Assembly: GCF_900129885.1 (NCBI RefSeq) | Contig: NZ_FQXE01000008.1 | Coordinates: forward strand, 83,141-147,140 | Origin: Pollutimonas bauzanensis | Lineage (GTDB): Bacteria; Pseudomonadota; Gammaproteobacteria; Burkholderiales; Burkholderiaceae_B | Length of the DNA: 64,000 nt | Direction of reading: 5' to 3' | Shown here: positions 9,046-18,821 of the stretch, piece by piece | Position numbering within the stretch: position 1 is the first letter of the stretch | How the letters are laid out: the number at the start of each line of letters is the position of its first letter | Translations under genes and position numbers: made by a program | Notes under the pieces: generated by a model | What the model was told of the DNA's origin: nothing | The model's database searches: none | Seen by the model: only the letters and a program-made list of their open reading frames with translations

Positions 9046-10056
9046 TCAAGCCTGACCTGAAAGCGCCTGCCGATAGCCGAACAGGCCCACCGACCCGCCG
9101 GTATGGATGAACACGACGTTCTCGCCCTTCTTGAAATGGCCCGAACGGATCAGGTCGATGAGCCCGGCCATGCCCTTGCCGGAATATACCGGGTCGAGCA
9201 GTATCGCCTCCAGGCCGGCGGTAAGGCGCAGGGCTTCCAGCATGGAGTCAGTGGGCACGCCGTAGCCGGCCCCGACGTAATCCGAATTGGCCACGACGTC
9301 CGCGCGCTCCACCGATGCGGCGGGCAGGCCCATGTAGTCGACGGTGGCCTGCACCAGCTTCCAGACGTTTTCTTCCTGCTGCTGCCTGGCGGCGCGCACG
9401 CTGACGCCGTAAACGGGTATGCCGCTATTGCTGGCGCGCAGGCCCACCACCAGCCCCGCCTGGGTGCCGGTGCTGCCGGTGGCGTGCACCACATGGTCTA
9501 TGCGCACGCCCGTTTCGAAAGACTGGTTCAACAATTCCTGCGCGCAGCCGACATAGCCCAGCGCGCCGACGGGATTGGAGCCTCCGCCGGGAATGACATA
9601 AGGCTTGTGGCCGGCGCCGCGCAGTTCGGCGGCCAGGTCTTCCATTGCCTGCTGCATATTGCTGCCCGCCGGCAGGCGCGCCACGATCTCGCCGCCCATC
9701 AGGCGATCCAGCAGCACGTTGCCGGATTCTTCGTATTCTTCGTTGGCGCCGGCGACCCGCTGCTCGAGCAGGATTTTGCATTTCAGGCCCAGGCGCGCCG
9801 CCGCGGCCACCGTCTGGCGAGCGTGGTTCGACTGGACCGCGCCCTGGGTGATCAAGGTGTCGGCCCCCTGCTCCAGCGCCTGCGCCGCCAGGAATTCGAG
9901 CTTGCGGGTCTTGTTGCCGCCCGAGGCCAGCCCGGTGCAGTCATCGCGCTTGATGTAGAGATTCGGGCCGTCCAGATGCCTGGTGAGATTGGGCATGAAT
10001 TCGAGCGGCGTCGGGAAATGGCCCAGGCGGATGCGGGGAAAGGCGGCAAGATGCAT
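9046..10056 (-). CDS. CuyA/DcyD family lyase: L-cysteate sulfo-lyase or D-cysteine desulfhydrase
   Basis: A 336-aa PLP enzyme of the ACC deaminase/D-cysteine desulfhydrase family. The PLP lysine is K49 in [11 protein letters not shown]. Other conserved blocks are [22 protein letters not shown] and [14 protein letters not shown]. Several stretches look closer, from memory, to L-cysteate sulfo-lyase CuyA (cysteate to pyruvate, sulfite and ammonia) than to E. coli DcyD: the start [33 protein letters not shown] and [13 protein letters not shown]. It lies upstream of an acidic amino-acid importer and a racemase on the same strand. The family call is firm; CuyA rather than DcyD is likely but not proven. 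Confidence 0.85.
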   Translation of the reverse strand: MHLAAFPRIRLGHFPTPLEFMPNLTRHLDGPNLYIKRDDCTGLASGGNKTRKLEFLAAQALEQGADTLITQGAVQSNHARQTVAAAARLGLKCKILLEQRVAGANEEYEESGNVLLDRLMGGEIVARLPAGSNMQQAMEDLAAELRGAGHKPYVIPGGGSNPVGALGYVGCAQELLNQSFETGVRIDHVVHATGSTGTQAGLVVGLRASNSGIPVYGVSVRAARQQQEENVWKLVQATVDYMGLPAASVERADVVANSDYVGAGYGVPTDSMLEALRLTAGLEAILLDPVYSGKGMAGLIDLIRSGHFKKGENVVFIHTGGSVGLFGYRQALSGQA

Positions 10057-10171
10057 AGTGATGGTTCGACTCCAAGCTTGGGGAAAATTCCGTTATCGTA
10101 CCGGCGGCCGCGCCCTTTGCCTACCATTACATTATTGGAAGCTTATGCAGCGCCGGCCCGGACGGGCGGCC

Positions 10172-11056
10172 TTATGATTTCAGGGACTTGTCCAGCCATT
10201 GCAAGGCGCGCGACCAGCCGTCCTTGGCCGCGTCGGCCCGGTAGCTGGGGCGGTAATCGGCGTGAAAGGCATGCCCGGCGTCCGGATAGACCACAAAGGT
10301 GGAATCCTGCGACGCGTCATCGCCCTTGGCCAGGGCCTGCTTCATGGCATCGATGGAATCTTGCGTGATGCCCGCGTCCTGTCCGCCGTACAGCCCCAGC
10401 ACGGGGCCGTTCAGCTTGGTGGCGATATCGATGGGCTGGGTCGGATGCAAGGGGTCGGCATTGCCCACCAGCCGGCCGTACCAGGCCACCCCGGCCTTGA
10501 CCTTGGGGTTGTGCGCGGTGTACAGCCAGACTATCCGGCCGCCCCAGCAAAAGCCGGTGATGCCCAGGCGCTCGGCATTGCCGCCATTCTGGGCCGCCCA
10601 GGCCACCGTTGCGTCCAGGTCGCCCAGCACCTGCGCATCGGGCACCTTGTTCACCACTTCGCTTATCAGCCGCGAAACCTCGGTATACCGGGAGGGGTCC
10701 CCCTGCCGCGAATAGAGTTCGGGCGCAATCGCCATATAGCCTTCCTTGGCCAGGCGGCGGCAGACATCCCTGATGTATTCATGCACGCCGAAGATTTCCT
10801 GGATGACCAGGACGACCGGCAGCCCGGTCTTGCCATCGGGCGCCGCCCGGTATGCCGGAACGCTGCCATCGGCCACCGGCACCTTGATTTCACCCACTAC
10901 CAGGCCCTTCGCATCGGTCTTGATGGCGGTTTGCGCGGCGACCGGGCCCGCGGCCAGGGCAAAGCCGCCGGCCAGGGAGGTCACGATGAAGTCCCGCCTG
11001 CTCAGGGCTAGCGGCGGCAACAGGCTGTCAAAATCGGTATCGGGCGAACGGCTCAT
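10172..11056 (-). CDS. Dienelactone hydrolase family protein with Tat signal
   Basis: An alpha/beta hydrolase of the dienelactone hydrolase family. The start chosen is the ATG at 11056 (MSRSPDTDF), preceded by AAGGGG at good spacing; a start 30 bp further up is possible. A twin-arginine motif (LSRRDFIV) followed by a hydrophobic stretch ending AAQT suggests export by Tat. The triad is visible: nucleophile Cys in GFCWGG, Asp in GGQDAGI, His in DAGHAFH. Such proteins hydrolyse lactones or esters; the substrate is unknown. It follows the DUF3008 gene by 57 bp. Confidence 0.88.
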   Translation of the reverse strand: MSRSPDTDFDSLLPPLALSRRDFIVTSLAGGFALAAGPVAAQTAIKTDAKGLVVGEIKVPVADGSVPAYRAAPDGKTGLPVVLVIQEIFGVHEYIRDVCRRLAKEGYMAIAPELYSRQGDPSRYTEVSRLISEVVNKVPDAQVLGDLDATVAWAAQNGGNAERLGITGFCWGGRIVWLYTAHNPKVKAGVAWYGRLVGNADPLHPTQPIDIATKLNGPVLGLYGGQDAGITQDSIDAMKQALAKGDDASQDSTFVVYPDAGHAFHADYRPSYRADAAKDGWSRALQWLDKSLKS

Positions 11057-11113
11057 GGGGATCCCCTTCAAAAAGAAAGCCGGCACACGCGCAGGGGCGG
11101 GGCCGGCATATGG

Positions 11114-11302
11114 CTAGGACTCGGATTTGTGTTCGGGCTTGCCTTTGCGCTTGGTGGAAGCCAGATCGTCGAGTTCTTTTTCGCTCATGGATTTGTACAT
11201 GGACTTCGATGGGCCCTTGAGCTCGCCCACCTTCGTTTCTCCGCGCTTGGCCGACAGGGCGGCGCCCGCCGCTTTTTGCTGGGCCTGGGATTTTGCTGGC
11301 AT
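11114..11302 (-). CDS. DUF3008 family small basic protein
   Basis: A 62-aa hydrophilic, lysine-rich protein starting MPAKSQAQQKAAG and containing SKSMYKSMSEKELDDLA, the pattern of DUF3008 proteins. Function is unknown. The start is fixed by a strong AGGAGG ribosome-binding site just upstream. The open frame extends further upstream to 11698, but that part overlaps the cyanophycin synthetase gene and is not real. Confidence 0.85.
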   Translation of the reverse strand: MPAKSQAQQKAAGAALSAKRGETKVGELKGPSKSMYKSMSEKELDDLASTKRKGKPEHKSES

Positions 11303-11454
11303 GATGAACCTCCTGGCATTGGATCCTGGAATGTCTACGGTCTCATTATTCCTGTGCATGGCCGGCATTTCAACCCGCCAGACAGAGAAAATAACACGTA
11401 AGCATATGCCATGCCCGGCCAGGCCGGAAAACTTGTGCGCGCACGGCGGCCGCG

Positions 11455-14052
11455 CTAGGCTTTCAGCGCCTCCCGGACGCCCTGTTCCTGCGCGATGCGC
11501 AAGGCGATGTGCGCGAGCGCTTCCTCGACCCGGTCGACAAGAATCAGGCACAGGTCGCCCTCCTCCAATTGCCCGAGAGCCGTGTCTATCGCCAGGAACT
11601 CGCCGCGCACATCCTGTATCCGCGTGGTCCGCTGCGCATGGGCCAGGCCCTCGCGCAGCAGGGCCACCACTTCGCCGTCGCCGCGGCCGCGCTGGCACAT
11701 GTCCTGGTACAGGATCACATCGTCGAAGGCGTCGCCCAGGATCTCGGTCTGGCGGCGTATATCCACGTCGCGCCTGTCGCCGGCCCCGCTGATGACCACC
11801 GAACGCCTGGCGGCGGGCATGGTGTCTATCGCCTGCACCAGGGCCAGGATGGCGTCGGGGTTATGGCCGTAGTCCGCGATCAGGGTCGCGCCGCGGTAGG
11901 AAAATACGTTGAAGCGGCCAGGCGCCGTTTCGGCATCGCTCACAAAGGAAGCCAGGCCGGCCTGCACGCAGTCCCAGTCCAGTCCCAGCGCCCATGCGGC
12001 GCCCAGGGCCGCCATGGTGTTTTCGACCTGGAAGCCGATGGCGCCATTGCGGGTCAGGGGAATGGCGTCCAGGGCGAAACGCCGCTCGAAGCCGCCTTGC
12101 GCCAGGACAATGGCGCCATCCTCGACGCACACCACGGGGCGGCCCTGGGCGCGATGCGTCGCCAGCACCGGATGATTGCGGTCGCTGGAAAAGAAGGTGA
12201 CGGCGCCGGGACAGTTCTCGGCCATGGCGGCAACGATGGGATCGGCCGCGTTCAGCACGGCGACCCCGTCGGCGGCCACGTTCTCCACAATCACGCGCTT
12301 GACGATGGCCAGGTCCTCGACGGTGCTGATATAGCTCAGGCCCAGATGATCGCCCATGCCCACATTGGTCACGACGGCGACGTTGCAGCGGTCGAAGCCC
12401 AGTCCTTCGCGCAATATGCCGCCCCGGGCGGTTTCGAACACCGCAGCGTCCACATCCGGGTGCAGCAGCACGTTGCGCGCGCTGCGCGGGCCGCTGCAGT
12501 CGCCGGTATCGATGCGCTGGCTGCCGATATAGACGCCATCGGAATTGGTCATGCCCACGCGCCGGCCGCTGCCGGCGATCAGGTGGGCGATCAGGCGCAC
12601 GGTGGTGGTCTTGCCATTGGTGCCGGCTACCGCCACCAGCGGGATGCGGCCGTTCTCGCCTTCGGCGAACATGTCGTTGACGATCGCTTCGCCGACATCG
12701 CGGCCCTTGCCGAAAGACGGGCTCAAATGCATGCGCAGCCCGGGCGCGGCGTTGATCTCGACGACGCAGCCGCCTTGCTTGTCCAGCGGCTCGTAGACAT
12801 TGTCGCTGACCAGGTCCAGGCCGCAGACGTCCAGACCGACCATCTGGGCGGCGGCGACCGCGCCAGCCGCCAGTTCCGGGTGCACGTGATCGGTAACGTC
12901 GGTTGCCGTGCCGCCGGTGCTCAGGTTGGCGTTATTGCGCAGGGTCACCAGAGCGCCTTTCTCGGGGATGGAGCCGGCGGCATATCCCTGCGTGGCCATG
13001 GTGGCCAGCGCGATATCGTCCAGCTTTATCCTGGTCAGCAAAGTGCCATGGCCTTCGCCGCGCTGCGGATCGGCATTGATCAATTCGACCAGTTGCGCAA
13101 TGCTGCGCTCCCCGTCGCCCGTGACTTGAGGCGGGTCGCGCCGCGCCGCGGCGACCAGCTTGTCGCCCACCACCAGCAGGCGAAAGTCGTGGCCCGGGAA
13201 GTAGCGCTCCACGATGACGTCCGAACCGCGGGCTTCAGCTCCCGCATAGGCGGCCAACACCTGCTCGCGGCCCTGCACGTTGACCGCCACGCCCTTGCCC
13301 TGGTTGCCGTCGCGCGGCTTGATCACCACGGGACCGCCGATCTCGCAAGCGGCGGCCCAGGCATCCTCGGCGCTGCTCACGCAGCGCCCGTCGGGCACCG
13401 GCACGCCGGCCGCCGCGAGCAGGGTCTTGGTCAATTCCTTGTCCTGCGCGATCGCCTCGGCGATCGCGCCGCTGCGGTCGGTCTCGGCGGCTTGGATGCG
13501 GCGCTGCTTGCTGCCCCAGCCGAATTGCACCAGGCTGCCCCGCGTCAGCCGCCGGTAGGGAATATCGCGCTTGAGCGCCGCCTGCACGATGGCTCCCGTG
13601 CTGGGGCCCAGGCGCTCGTCCTCGTTGAGCGCGCGCAGCCGCGCCAGCGCGCCGGCCACATCGAAAGGCAGGTCCTGCATGGCGGCCAGGCATAGCGCCT
13701 CGGCCAGTTCGAAGGCCAGCCGGCCCACGGCTTCCTCGCTGTATTCGATGACGACTTGATAAACGCCCGGATCTATCGTCAGCGAAGTGCGGCTGTAGGT
13801 CAGCAGGCAGCCCACCCTGGTCTGCAGGCACAAGGCGGCGGACGCCAGGGCATGCGCAATCGAATTGGGCTGTTCCTGGCCGGGCGGCTTGAGGATATCG
13901 ATATCGGGAAAGCGGGCGCGCATGCGGGTTTCAAAGGCGTCCATGTCGCCGATGACGCACTCCGCCTCGGTGCAAGCCACGATGGCTTCAATGACGGTTT
14001 GGCGGCACCAGAGATTGGGGCCGCGCAGGGCTCTTACACGTGAAACTTCCAT
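11455..14052 (-). CDS. cphA: Cyanophycin synthetase, long copy (full Mur-ligase domain)
   Basis: An 865-aa cyanophycin synthetase, which builds multi-L-arginyl-poly-L-aspartate. The ATP-grasp domain that adds Asp carries KPRDGNQGKG at 245-254 and VEINAAPGL at 431-439. The Mur-ligase-like domain that adds Arg carries the P-loop GTNGKTTT at 477-484 and continues through the C-terminal lobe (DYGHNPDA at about 740). The N-terminal domain is shortened and lacks the HILEHVTLE-type block found in the companion protein. The start has AAGGAAG 8 bases ahead. It lies 68 bp after the other synthetase gene on the same strand. Confidence 0.93.
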   Translation of the reverse strand: MEVSRVRALRGPNLWCRQTVIEAIVACTEAECVIGDMDAFETRMRARFPDIDILKPPGQEQPNSIAHALASAALCLQTRVGCLLTYSRTSLTIDPGVYQVVIEYSEEAVGRLAFELAEALCLAAMQDLPFDVAGALARLRALNEDERLGPSTGAIVQAALKRDIPYRRLTRGSLVQFGWGSKQRRIQAAETDRSGAIAEAIAQDKELTKTLLAAAGVPVPDGRCVSSAEDAWAAACEIGGPVVIKPRDGNQGKGVAVNVQGREQVLAAYAGAEARGSDVIVERYFPGHDFRLLVVGDKLVAAARRDPPQVTGDGERSIAQLVELINADPQRGEGHGTLLTRIKLDDIALATMATQGYAAGSIPEKGALVTLRNNANLSTGGTATDVTDHVHPELAAGAVAAAQMVGLDVCGLDLVSDNVYEPLDKQGGCVVEINAAPGLRMHLSPSFGKGRDVGEAIVNDMFAEGENGRIPLVAVAGTNGKTTTVRLIAHLIAGSGRRVGMTNSDGVYIGSQRIDTGDCSGPRSARNVLLHPDVDAAVFETARGGILREGLGFDRCNVAVVTNVGMGDHLGLSYISTVEDLAIVKRVIVENVAADGVAVLNAADPIVAAMAENCPGAVTFFSSDRNHPVLATHRAQGRPVVCVEDGAIVLAQGGFERRFALDAIPLTRNGAIGFQVENTMAALGAAWALGLDWDCVQAGLASFVSDAETAPGRFNVFSYRGATLIADYGHNPDAILALVQAIDTMPAARRSVVISGAGDRRDVDIRRQTEILGDAFDDVILYQDMCQRGRGDGEVVALLREGLAHAQRTTRIQDVRGEFLAIDTALGQLEEGDLCLILVDRVEEALAHIALRIAQEQGVREALKA

Positions 14053-14120
14053 CAGCCAGACTTCCTTATTGCCACAAATGCCGCTAGGGCCGGGTTTTGA
14101 TCTTGTCGGCGGCGCAGGCG

Positions 14121-16328
14121 TCAGGCCGGCGCTTCCAATGCCGTCGGCGCACTTTCCGGGAGAAAGCCGACGGACTCGGCCTCAAAGGCTTCTATGCCGG
14201 CGCGGATCAGCTCGGCGCCTATGCCCAGCGCCCAGGCCGCGGCCACTGCGGCCAGCACATTCTGGATCTGGAAGGCCAGCAGCCCGGCATTGGTCAGGGG
14301 CACGGAGGAGGTCTTGGAGAGCAGAATTTCATCCGGCCCGTGGGCGAGGACGATGTGTTCCTGGCGCACGAAGACAGCGCGGCCGCCCTGGTCCCGGTGC
14401 TGGCCAATAACGGCCGAGGCCGCATCCATTCCGAAGAAAATGACTTCGCCGTCGCACAGAGGCGCCATGTCGGCGACCGCCTGGTCGTCCGCATTGAGAA
14501 CCGCCACGCCGCCCGGCAGCACCACGTCGACCTGGGTGCGCAAGACCTTGGCGACGTGTTCGGCGTCTTGAACGTAGTATTCCGGGAAAGCCTGCGCCGG
14601 GTCCAGGTTGGTGACCACGCCCACCTGGCAGCGGTCGTAGGCCAGGCCTTCGCTCAGGATGCTGCGGCAGCCGTTTTCAATGACCGCCGCATGCACGGCG
14701 CGGTTGAGCAGCACGCGGCGCCCCGCGGCCCAGTTGGCGCCATCGGTCTTCTGCACGTGCCGGCGCGCGAAAAAGAGCCCGGCGCCGCAGGCCAGGCCGG
14801 TGTACAGGCCGCTCAGCTGCAGCAGGTTCGCGACCAGGCAGGCGACCGTGGTCTTGCCTTTGCTGCCGCTGATCCCGACGATGGGGATATGCCCGGTGTC
14901 GCCATCGGGAAACAGATGGTCGACGATGGCCCGGCCCACAGGGCGCGGCTCGCCGGCGGCCGGCTTCAAGTGCATCAGCAGGCCCGGCCCGGCATTGACT
15001 TCGACGATCGCGCCGCGCTGGCCCGCCAGGGGCTGCGCAATGTCCTCGGCGACCAGATCGACGCCAGCAATGTCCAGGCCCACCACTCTGGCGGCCAGCG
15101 CCACGGTCGCCGCCACGCTCGGGTGCACCATATCGGTCACATCGATCGAGACATTGCCATTGCGCTGGATCAGGACCCGCCTGCCCGCGGCGGGAATCGA
15201 ATCGGGCAGCAGGTTCTGGCGCCTGAGCTCCAGCATGGCAGCCGAATCCAGGCGTATGAAGTTCAGCGGGTGGTCTTCGTCGCGCCCGCGCCGCGGGTCG
15301 GAATTCAACTGGCTTTCTATCAGGGCCTGCACCGTGCTGGCGCCGTCGCCCACCACTGTGGCGGCATCGCCGCGCGCCGCCGCCACCATGCGGTCGCCCA
15401 CCACCAGCAGGCGATGCTCGTCGCCGCGGATAAAGCGCTCGACCACTACGCCGCTGCCTTCGTCGACGGCGATGGCGTAGGCCGTTTCGATTTCGGCCCG
15501 GGTCATCAGGTTGGTGAAGACGCCGCGCCCATGGTTGCCATCGCAGGGCTTGACCACCACCGGCAGCCCGATGGCCTCGGCCGCCTCCCAGGCTTCATCC
15601 ACGGTTTCCACCAGGCGCCCCTCGGGCACCGGCACGCCGCAAGCCTGCAGCAGGCTTTTGGTCAGGTCCTTGTCGCGGGAGATGCTTTCGGCGATTGCGC
15701 TGGTGCGGTCGGTTTCCGCCGTCCAGATGCGGCGCTGGCGCGCGCCATAGCCCAGCTGCACCAGGTTGGCTTCGCTCAGGCGTATGGTCGGAATGTCGCG
15801 GTCATCGGCGGCATCCACGATGCACGCGGTGCTGGGCCCCAGGCGCAAATCGTCGGTAAGCTCGCGCAATTGCTCGATGGCGCCCGCCACGTCGAACGGC
15901 CGGTCTTCGATCGCCGCCATGACCAGATCGCGCGCCGCGTAGAGCGCCGCCTTGGTCACCGGTTCATGCCAGGCGCGCACTATCACCTTGTACACGCCGC
16001 GCACCGGGGTCTCGCGCGCGCGGCCCAATCCGCCGGGCATGCCCGCCAGGTTCTGCAATTCAAGGGTGACGTGTTCCAGGATGTGGGCCGGCCAAGTCCC
16101 TTGCCGCAGGCGCTGCAAGAAACCGCCGCGCTCGCCCACGCTGCAGCGGTGCTCGACCAGGGACGGCAGCCAGCCGCTGAGGCGCTCGTAGAACCCCGGT
16201 ATGGTGTTGGATGGATAGTTTTCCAGCTCGCCGATATCGACCCATGCCTCGATGACTGGCCGATAGGCCCAGATATTCGGCCCACGCAGAGACATCATGC
16301 TGATGAATTCTATGTATTTCTTTTGCAT
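14121..16328 (-). CDS. cphA: Cyanophycin synthetase, short copy (lacks C-terminal Mur lobe)
   Basis: A 735-aa cyanophycin synthetase. The start chosen is the ATG at 16328 (MQKKYIEF), which matches known CphA N-termini; the frame is open to 16466 but that part is hydrophobic and unlike the family. The N-domain is complete, including MMSLRGPNIW at 11-20 and ILEHVTLELQNLAGMP at 83-98. The ATP-grasp part has KPCDGNHGRG (260-269) and VEVNAGPGL (442-450). The Mur P-loop is GSKGKTT (488-494). The protein ends about 30 residues after FQIQNVLAAVAAAWALG, so the roughly 130-residue C-terminal lobe present in the companion is missing. First gene of the pair; probably needs the long copy to make polymer. 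Confidence 0.9.
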   Translation of the reverse strand: MQKKYIEFISMMSLRGPNIWAYRPVIEAWVDIGELENYPSNTIPGFYERLSGWLPSLVEHRCSVGERGGFLQRLRQGTWPAHILEHVTLELQNLAGMPGGLGRARETPVRGVYKVIVRAWHEPVTKAALYAARDLVMAAIEDRPFDVAGAIEQLRELTDDLRLGPSTACIVDAADDRDIPTIRLSEANLVQLGYGARQRRIWTAETDRTSAIAESISRDKDLTKSLLQACGVPVPEGRLVETVDEAWEAAEAIGLPVVVKPCDGNHGRGVFTNLMTRAEIETAYAIAVDEGSGVVVERFIRGDEHRLLVVGDRMVAAARGDAATVVGDGASTVQALIESQLNSDPRRGRDEDHPLNFIRLDSAAMLELRRQNLLPDSIPAAGRRVLIQRNGNVSIDVTDMVHPSVAATVALAARVVGLDIAGVDLVAEDIAQPLAGQRGAIVEVNAGPGLLMHLKPAAGEPRPVGRAIVDHLFPDGDTGHIPIVGISGSKGKTTVACLVANLLQLSGLYTGLACGAGLFFARRHVQKTDGANWAAGRRVLLNRAVHAAVIENGCRSILSEGLAYDRCQVGVVTNLDPAQAFPEYYVQDAEHVAKVLRTQVDVVLPGGVAVLNADDQAVADMAPLCDGEVIFFGMDAASAVIGQHRDQGGRAVFVRQEHIVLAHGPDEILLSKTSSVPLTNAGLLAFQIQNVLAAVAAAWALGIGAELIRAGIEAFEAESVGFLPESAPTALEAPA

Positions 16329-16565
16329 CTGGAATGTCGAAGGATGTGCCGCGCGGGAACGAAGAAAGGGGGATGAAGCGTATTTAACGGCAATTATTGA
16401 GCCAAGTGTTTGCCAAGCCTGCTTAAAGAGAAGAAAATTGCAATGCCAGACGCAAAAAAACCACACTAAAATCCGTCCTCCTTACACAGCAAGACTCTTC
16501 AACGTGACAATAGCGCCCCATCCCTTTATAAGTCACCCTACTTGGCGACACGTCACGCGGAACCA
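16329..16565. promoter_or_regulatory. Divergent promoter region of the cyanophycin locus
   Basis: About 237 bp between the divergent starts of the short synthetase and the ABC transporter. It is clearly more AT-rich than the flanking genes, as expected of a bidirectional promoter region. No confident -35/-10 pair or operator could be picked by eye. Confidence 0.5.
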
Positions 16566-18821
16566 ATGAAAACAGAAACAATTGATACTGGCTACGTCGC
16601 TGACGACTTGCCGGACTCTTGGCGCGCGTCCCTGGCCGACCGGCTTTCCGAGCGGGAAATCGTGATTTCCTGGCTGATGATAGACCTGGACGCCCATTTG
16701 CGTTATGCCAGCGGCCTGCTCGTGGTCACCGACCGCCAATTGCTGGCCAAGGGCGCGGGGGATGCCGAATGGCAGGCATGGTCGTTTCGGCCAGGGCTGG
16801 CCTTGCGCCACCACGATCACGCCGGCGTCGGCACGCTGGAGCTGCGCGACAGCCATGCGCGGCTGGCCGTCTGGCGCTATACCCTGGGCCACCATGCGGC
16901 TGCCTTGCACTGGATCGCCTGCTTCGAACGCCAGCGCGACCTGAAGCTCGGCCTGGCCCCCCCGCCCGCGCGCGAGCCCGAGCCGCATCCGGAGGGCGCC
17001 GCGCAAGTGCAGTCGCCCCCTTCCACCTGGGCGCTGCTGCGCCTGTGGCGCTTCGCCAAACCCTACCGCCTGCTACTGTTGACCGGTTTTCTGCTGACGC
17101 TGGCCTCCACCGCGGCGGCCCTGGTCGCGCCCTACCTGACCATGCCCTTGATGGACAAGGTGCTGATCCCCTTCCAGAACGGCGTGCCCATCGATTGGCG
17201 GCTGGTCCAGATCTACCTGGGCGCCCTGCTCGGGTCCTCGCTGCTGGCCTGGCTGCTGGGCTGGGGACGCACCTATATTCTTGCCTGGGTCAGCGAACGG
17301 ATAGGCGCCGATCTGCGCACCAGCACCTATGAACACCTGCAGAAGCTGTCCCTGCAATATTACGGCGGCAAGCGCACCGGCGACCTGATCGCGCGCATCG
17401 GCTCGGAATCCGACCGCATCTGCGTCTTCCTGTCGCTGCACCTGCTCGATTTCGCCACCGATGTGCTGATGATCGTGATGACGGCCGCTATCCTGATCTC
17501 CATCAACCCATGGCTGGCGGTGGTGACCCTGATACCCCTGCCCTTCATCGCCTGGCTGATCCACCTGGTGCGCGACCGCTTGCGGCGCGGCTTCGAAAAG
17601 GTGGACCGCATCTGGTCGGAAATCACCAATGTGCTGGCCGACACCATTCCCGGCATCCGCGTCGTCAAGGCCTTCGCCCAGGAACGGCGCGAAGTGGCGC
17701 GGTTCCGCGAAGCCAATAATCGCAATCTGGCGGTCAATGACCGGGTCAACCGGATATGGTCGCTGTTTTCCCCCACGGTGACCCTGCTGACCGAAATCGG
17801 ACTGCTGATAGTGTGGGCCTTCGGCATCTGGCTGGTGTCGTACAACGAGATCACCGTCGGGGTGCTGACCGCCTTCCTGACCTATATCAGCCGCTTCTAC
17901 CTGCGGCTCGATTCCATGAGCCGCATCGTTTCGTTCACGCAGAAAGCCGCGGCGGGCGCCAAGCGCATCTTCGACATCCTTGACCATGTGTCCAGCGTGC
18001 CCGAGCCCGCCAGGCCGGTGCACATCGAGCATGTGCAGGGGCGCATCGAACTGCGCAACGTCGGTTTCCGCTACGGCAACCGCGCCGTCATGCGCGGCAT
18101 CGACCTGGACATCGCGCCCGGCGAGATGATAGGTTTGGTCGGGCACAGCGGCTCGGGCAAAAGCACCCTGGTCAACCTGATATGCCGTTTCTACGATGTA
18201 TCTCAGGGGGCGATACGCCTGGACGGCGTCGACATCCGTTCGCTGTCGATCTCGGAATATCGGCGCAATATCGGCCTGGTGCTGCAAGAGCCTTTCCTGT
18301 TCTTCGGCACCATCGCCGAAAACATCGCCTACGGCAAGCCGCAGGCCACGCGGCAGGAAATCATCGCCGCCGCGCGGGCCGCCAACGCCCATGAATTCAT
18401 CCTGCGCCTGCCCCATGGCTATGACTCCCTGGTCGGCGAGCGCGGCCAGGCTTTGTCCGGCGGCGAACGCCAGCGCATCTCGATCGCCCGCGCGCTGCTG
18501 ATCGACCCGCCCATACTGATACTCGACGAGGCCACTTCGTCGGTCGATACCGCCACCGAGAAAGAGATCCAGAAAGCGCTGGACAATCTGGTGCGCGGCC
18601 GCACGACGATTTCCATCGCCCACCGCTTGAGCACTCTGCGCCAGGCCGACCGGCTGGTGGTGCTCGACAGGGGGGAAATCGTCGAAGTGGGCAAACACGA
18701 CGAACTGATGGCCCGCAACGGACCCTACTTCCGCCTGCACCAGGCCCAGGTGGCCCAGGCGGAAGCCGGCCCCGGCAACGAGGGCTGGGGCGACGACGAC
18801 ACAGAACGAGGCATAGCATGA
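16566..18821 (+). CDS. Cyanophycin-locus ABC transporter (fused TMD-NBD exporter)
   Basis: A type IV ABC exporter half-transporter, 751 aa from the ATG at 16566 (an in-frame TTG at 16542 is an alternative). Residues 1 to about 150 form an extra soluble domain with no motif I can name. A six-helix transmembrane domain follows (about 160-465), then the ATPase domain with GHSGSGKST at 526-534, LSGGERQR at 630-637 and ILILDEA at 650-656. It is divergent from the two synthetases and overlaps the DUF1854 gene. This pair is known as a cyanophycin-associated cassette in Burkholderiales. The transported substrate is unknown. Confidence 0.92.
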   Translation: MKTETIDTGYVADDLPDSWRASLADRLSEREIVISWLMIDLDAHLRYASGLLVVTDRQLLAKGAGDAEWQAWSFRPGLALRHHDHAGVGTLELRDSHARLAVWRYTLGHHAAALHWIACFERQRDLKLGLAPPPAREPEPHPEGAAQVQSPPSTWALLRLWRFAKPYRLLLLTGFLLTLASTAAALVAPYLTMPLMDKVLIPFQNGVPIDWRLVQIYLGALLGSSLLAWLLGWGRTYILAWVSERIGADLRTSTYEHLQKLSLQYYGGKRTGDLIARIGSESDRICVFLSLHLLDFATDVLMIVMTAAILISINPWLAVVTLIPLPFIAWLIHLVRDRLRRGFEKVDRIWSEITNVLADTIPGIRVVKAFAQERREVARFREANNRNLAVNDRVNRIWSLFSPTVTLLTEIGLLIVWAFGIWLVSYNEITVGVLTAFLTYISRFYLRLDSMSRIVSFTQKAAAGAKRIFDILDHVSSVPEPARPVHIEHVQGRIELRNVGFRYGNRAVMRGIDLDIAPGEMIGLVGHSGSGKSTLVNLICRFYDVSQGAIRLDGVDIRSLSISEYRRNIGLVLQEPFLFFGTIAENIAYGKPQATRQEIIAAARAANAHEFILRLPHGYDSLVGERGQALSGGERQRISIARALLIDPPILILDEATSSVDTATEKEIQKALDNLVRGRTTISIAHRLSTLRQADRLVVLDRGEIVEVGKHDELMARNGPYFRLHQAQVAQAEAGPGNEGWGDDDTERGIA

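Noticed and set aside
11509-13695. A 728-codon open frame on the plus strand opposite the long cyanophycin synthetase
   Set aside because: Shadow of a high-GC gene; the minus frame has full family motifs and a ribosome-binding site.
14097-16376. A 759-codon open frame on the plus strand opposite the short cyanophycin synthetase
   Set aside because: Composition rich in His, Gln, Gly and Ala typical of antisense shadows; no recognisable domain.
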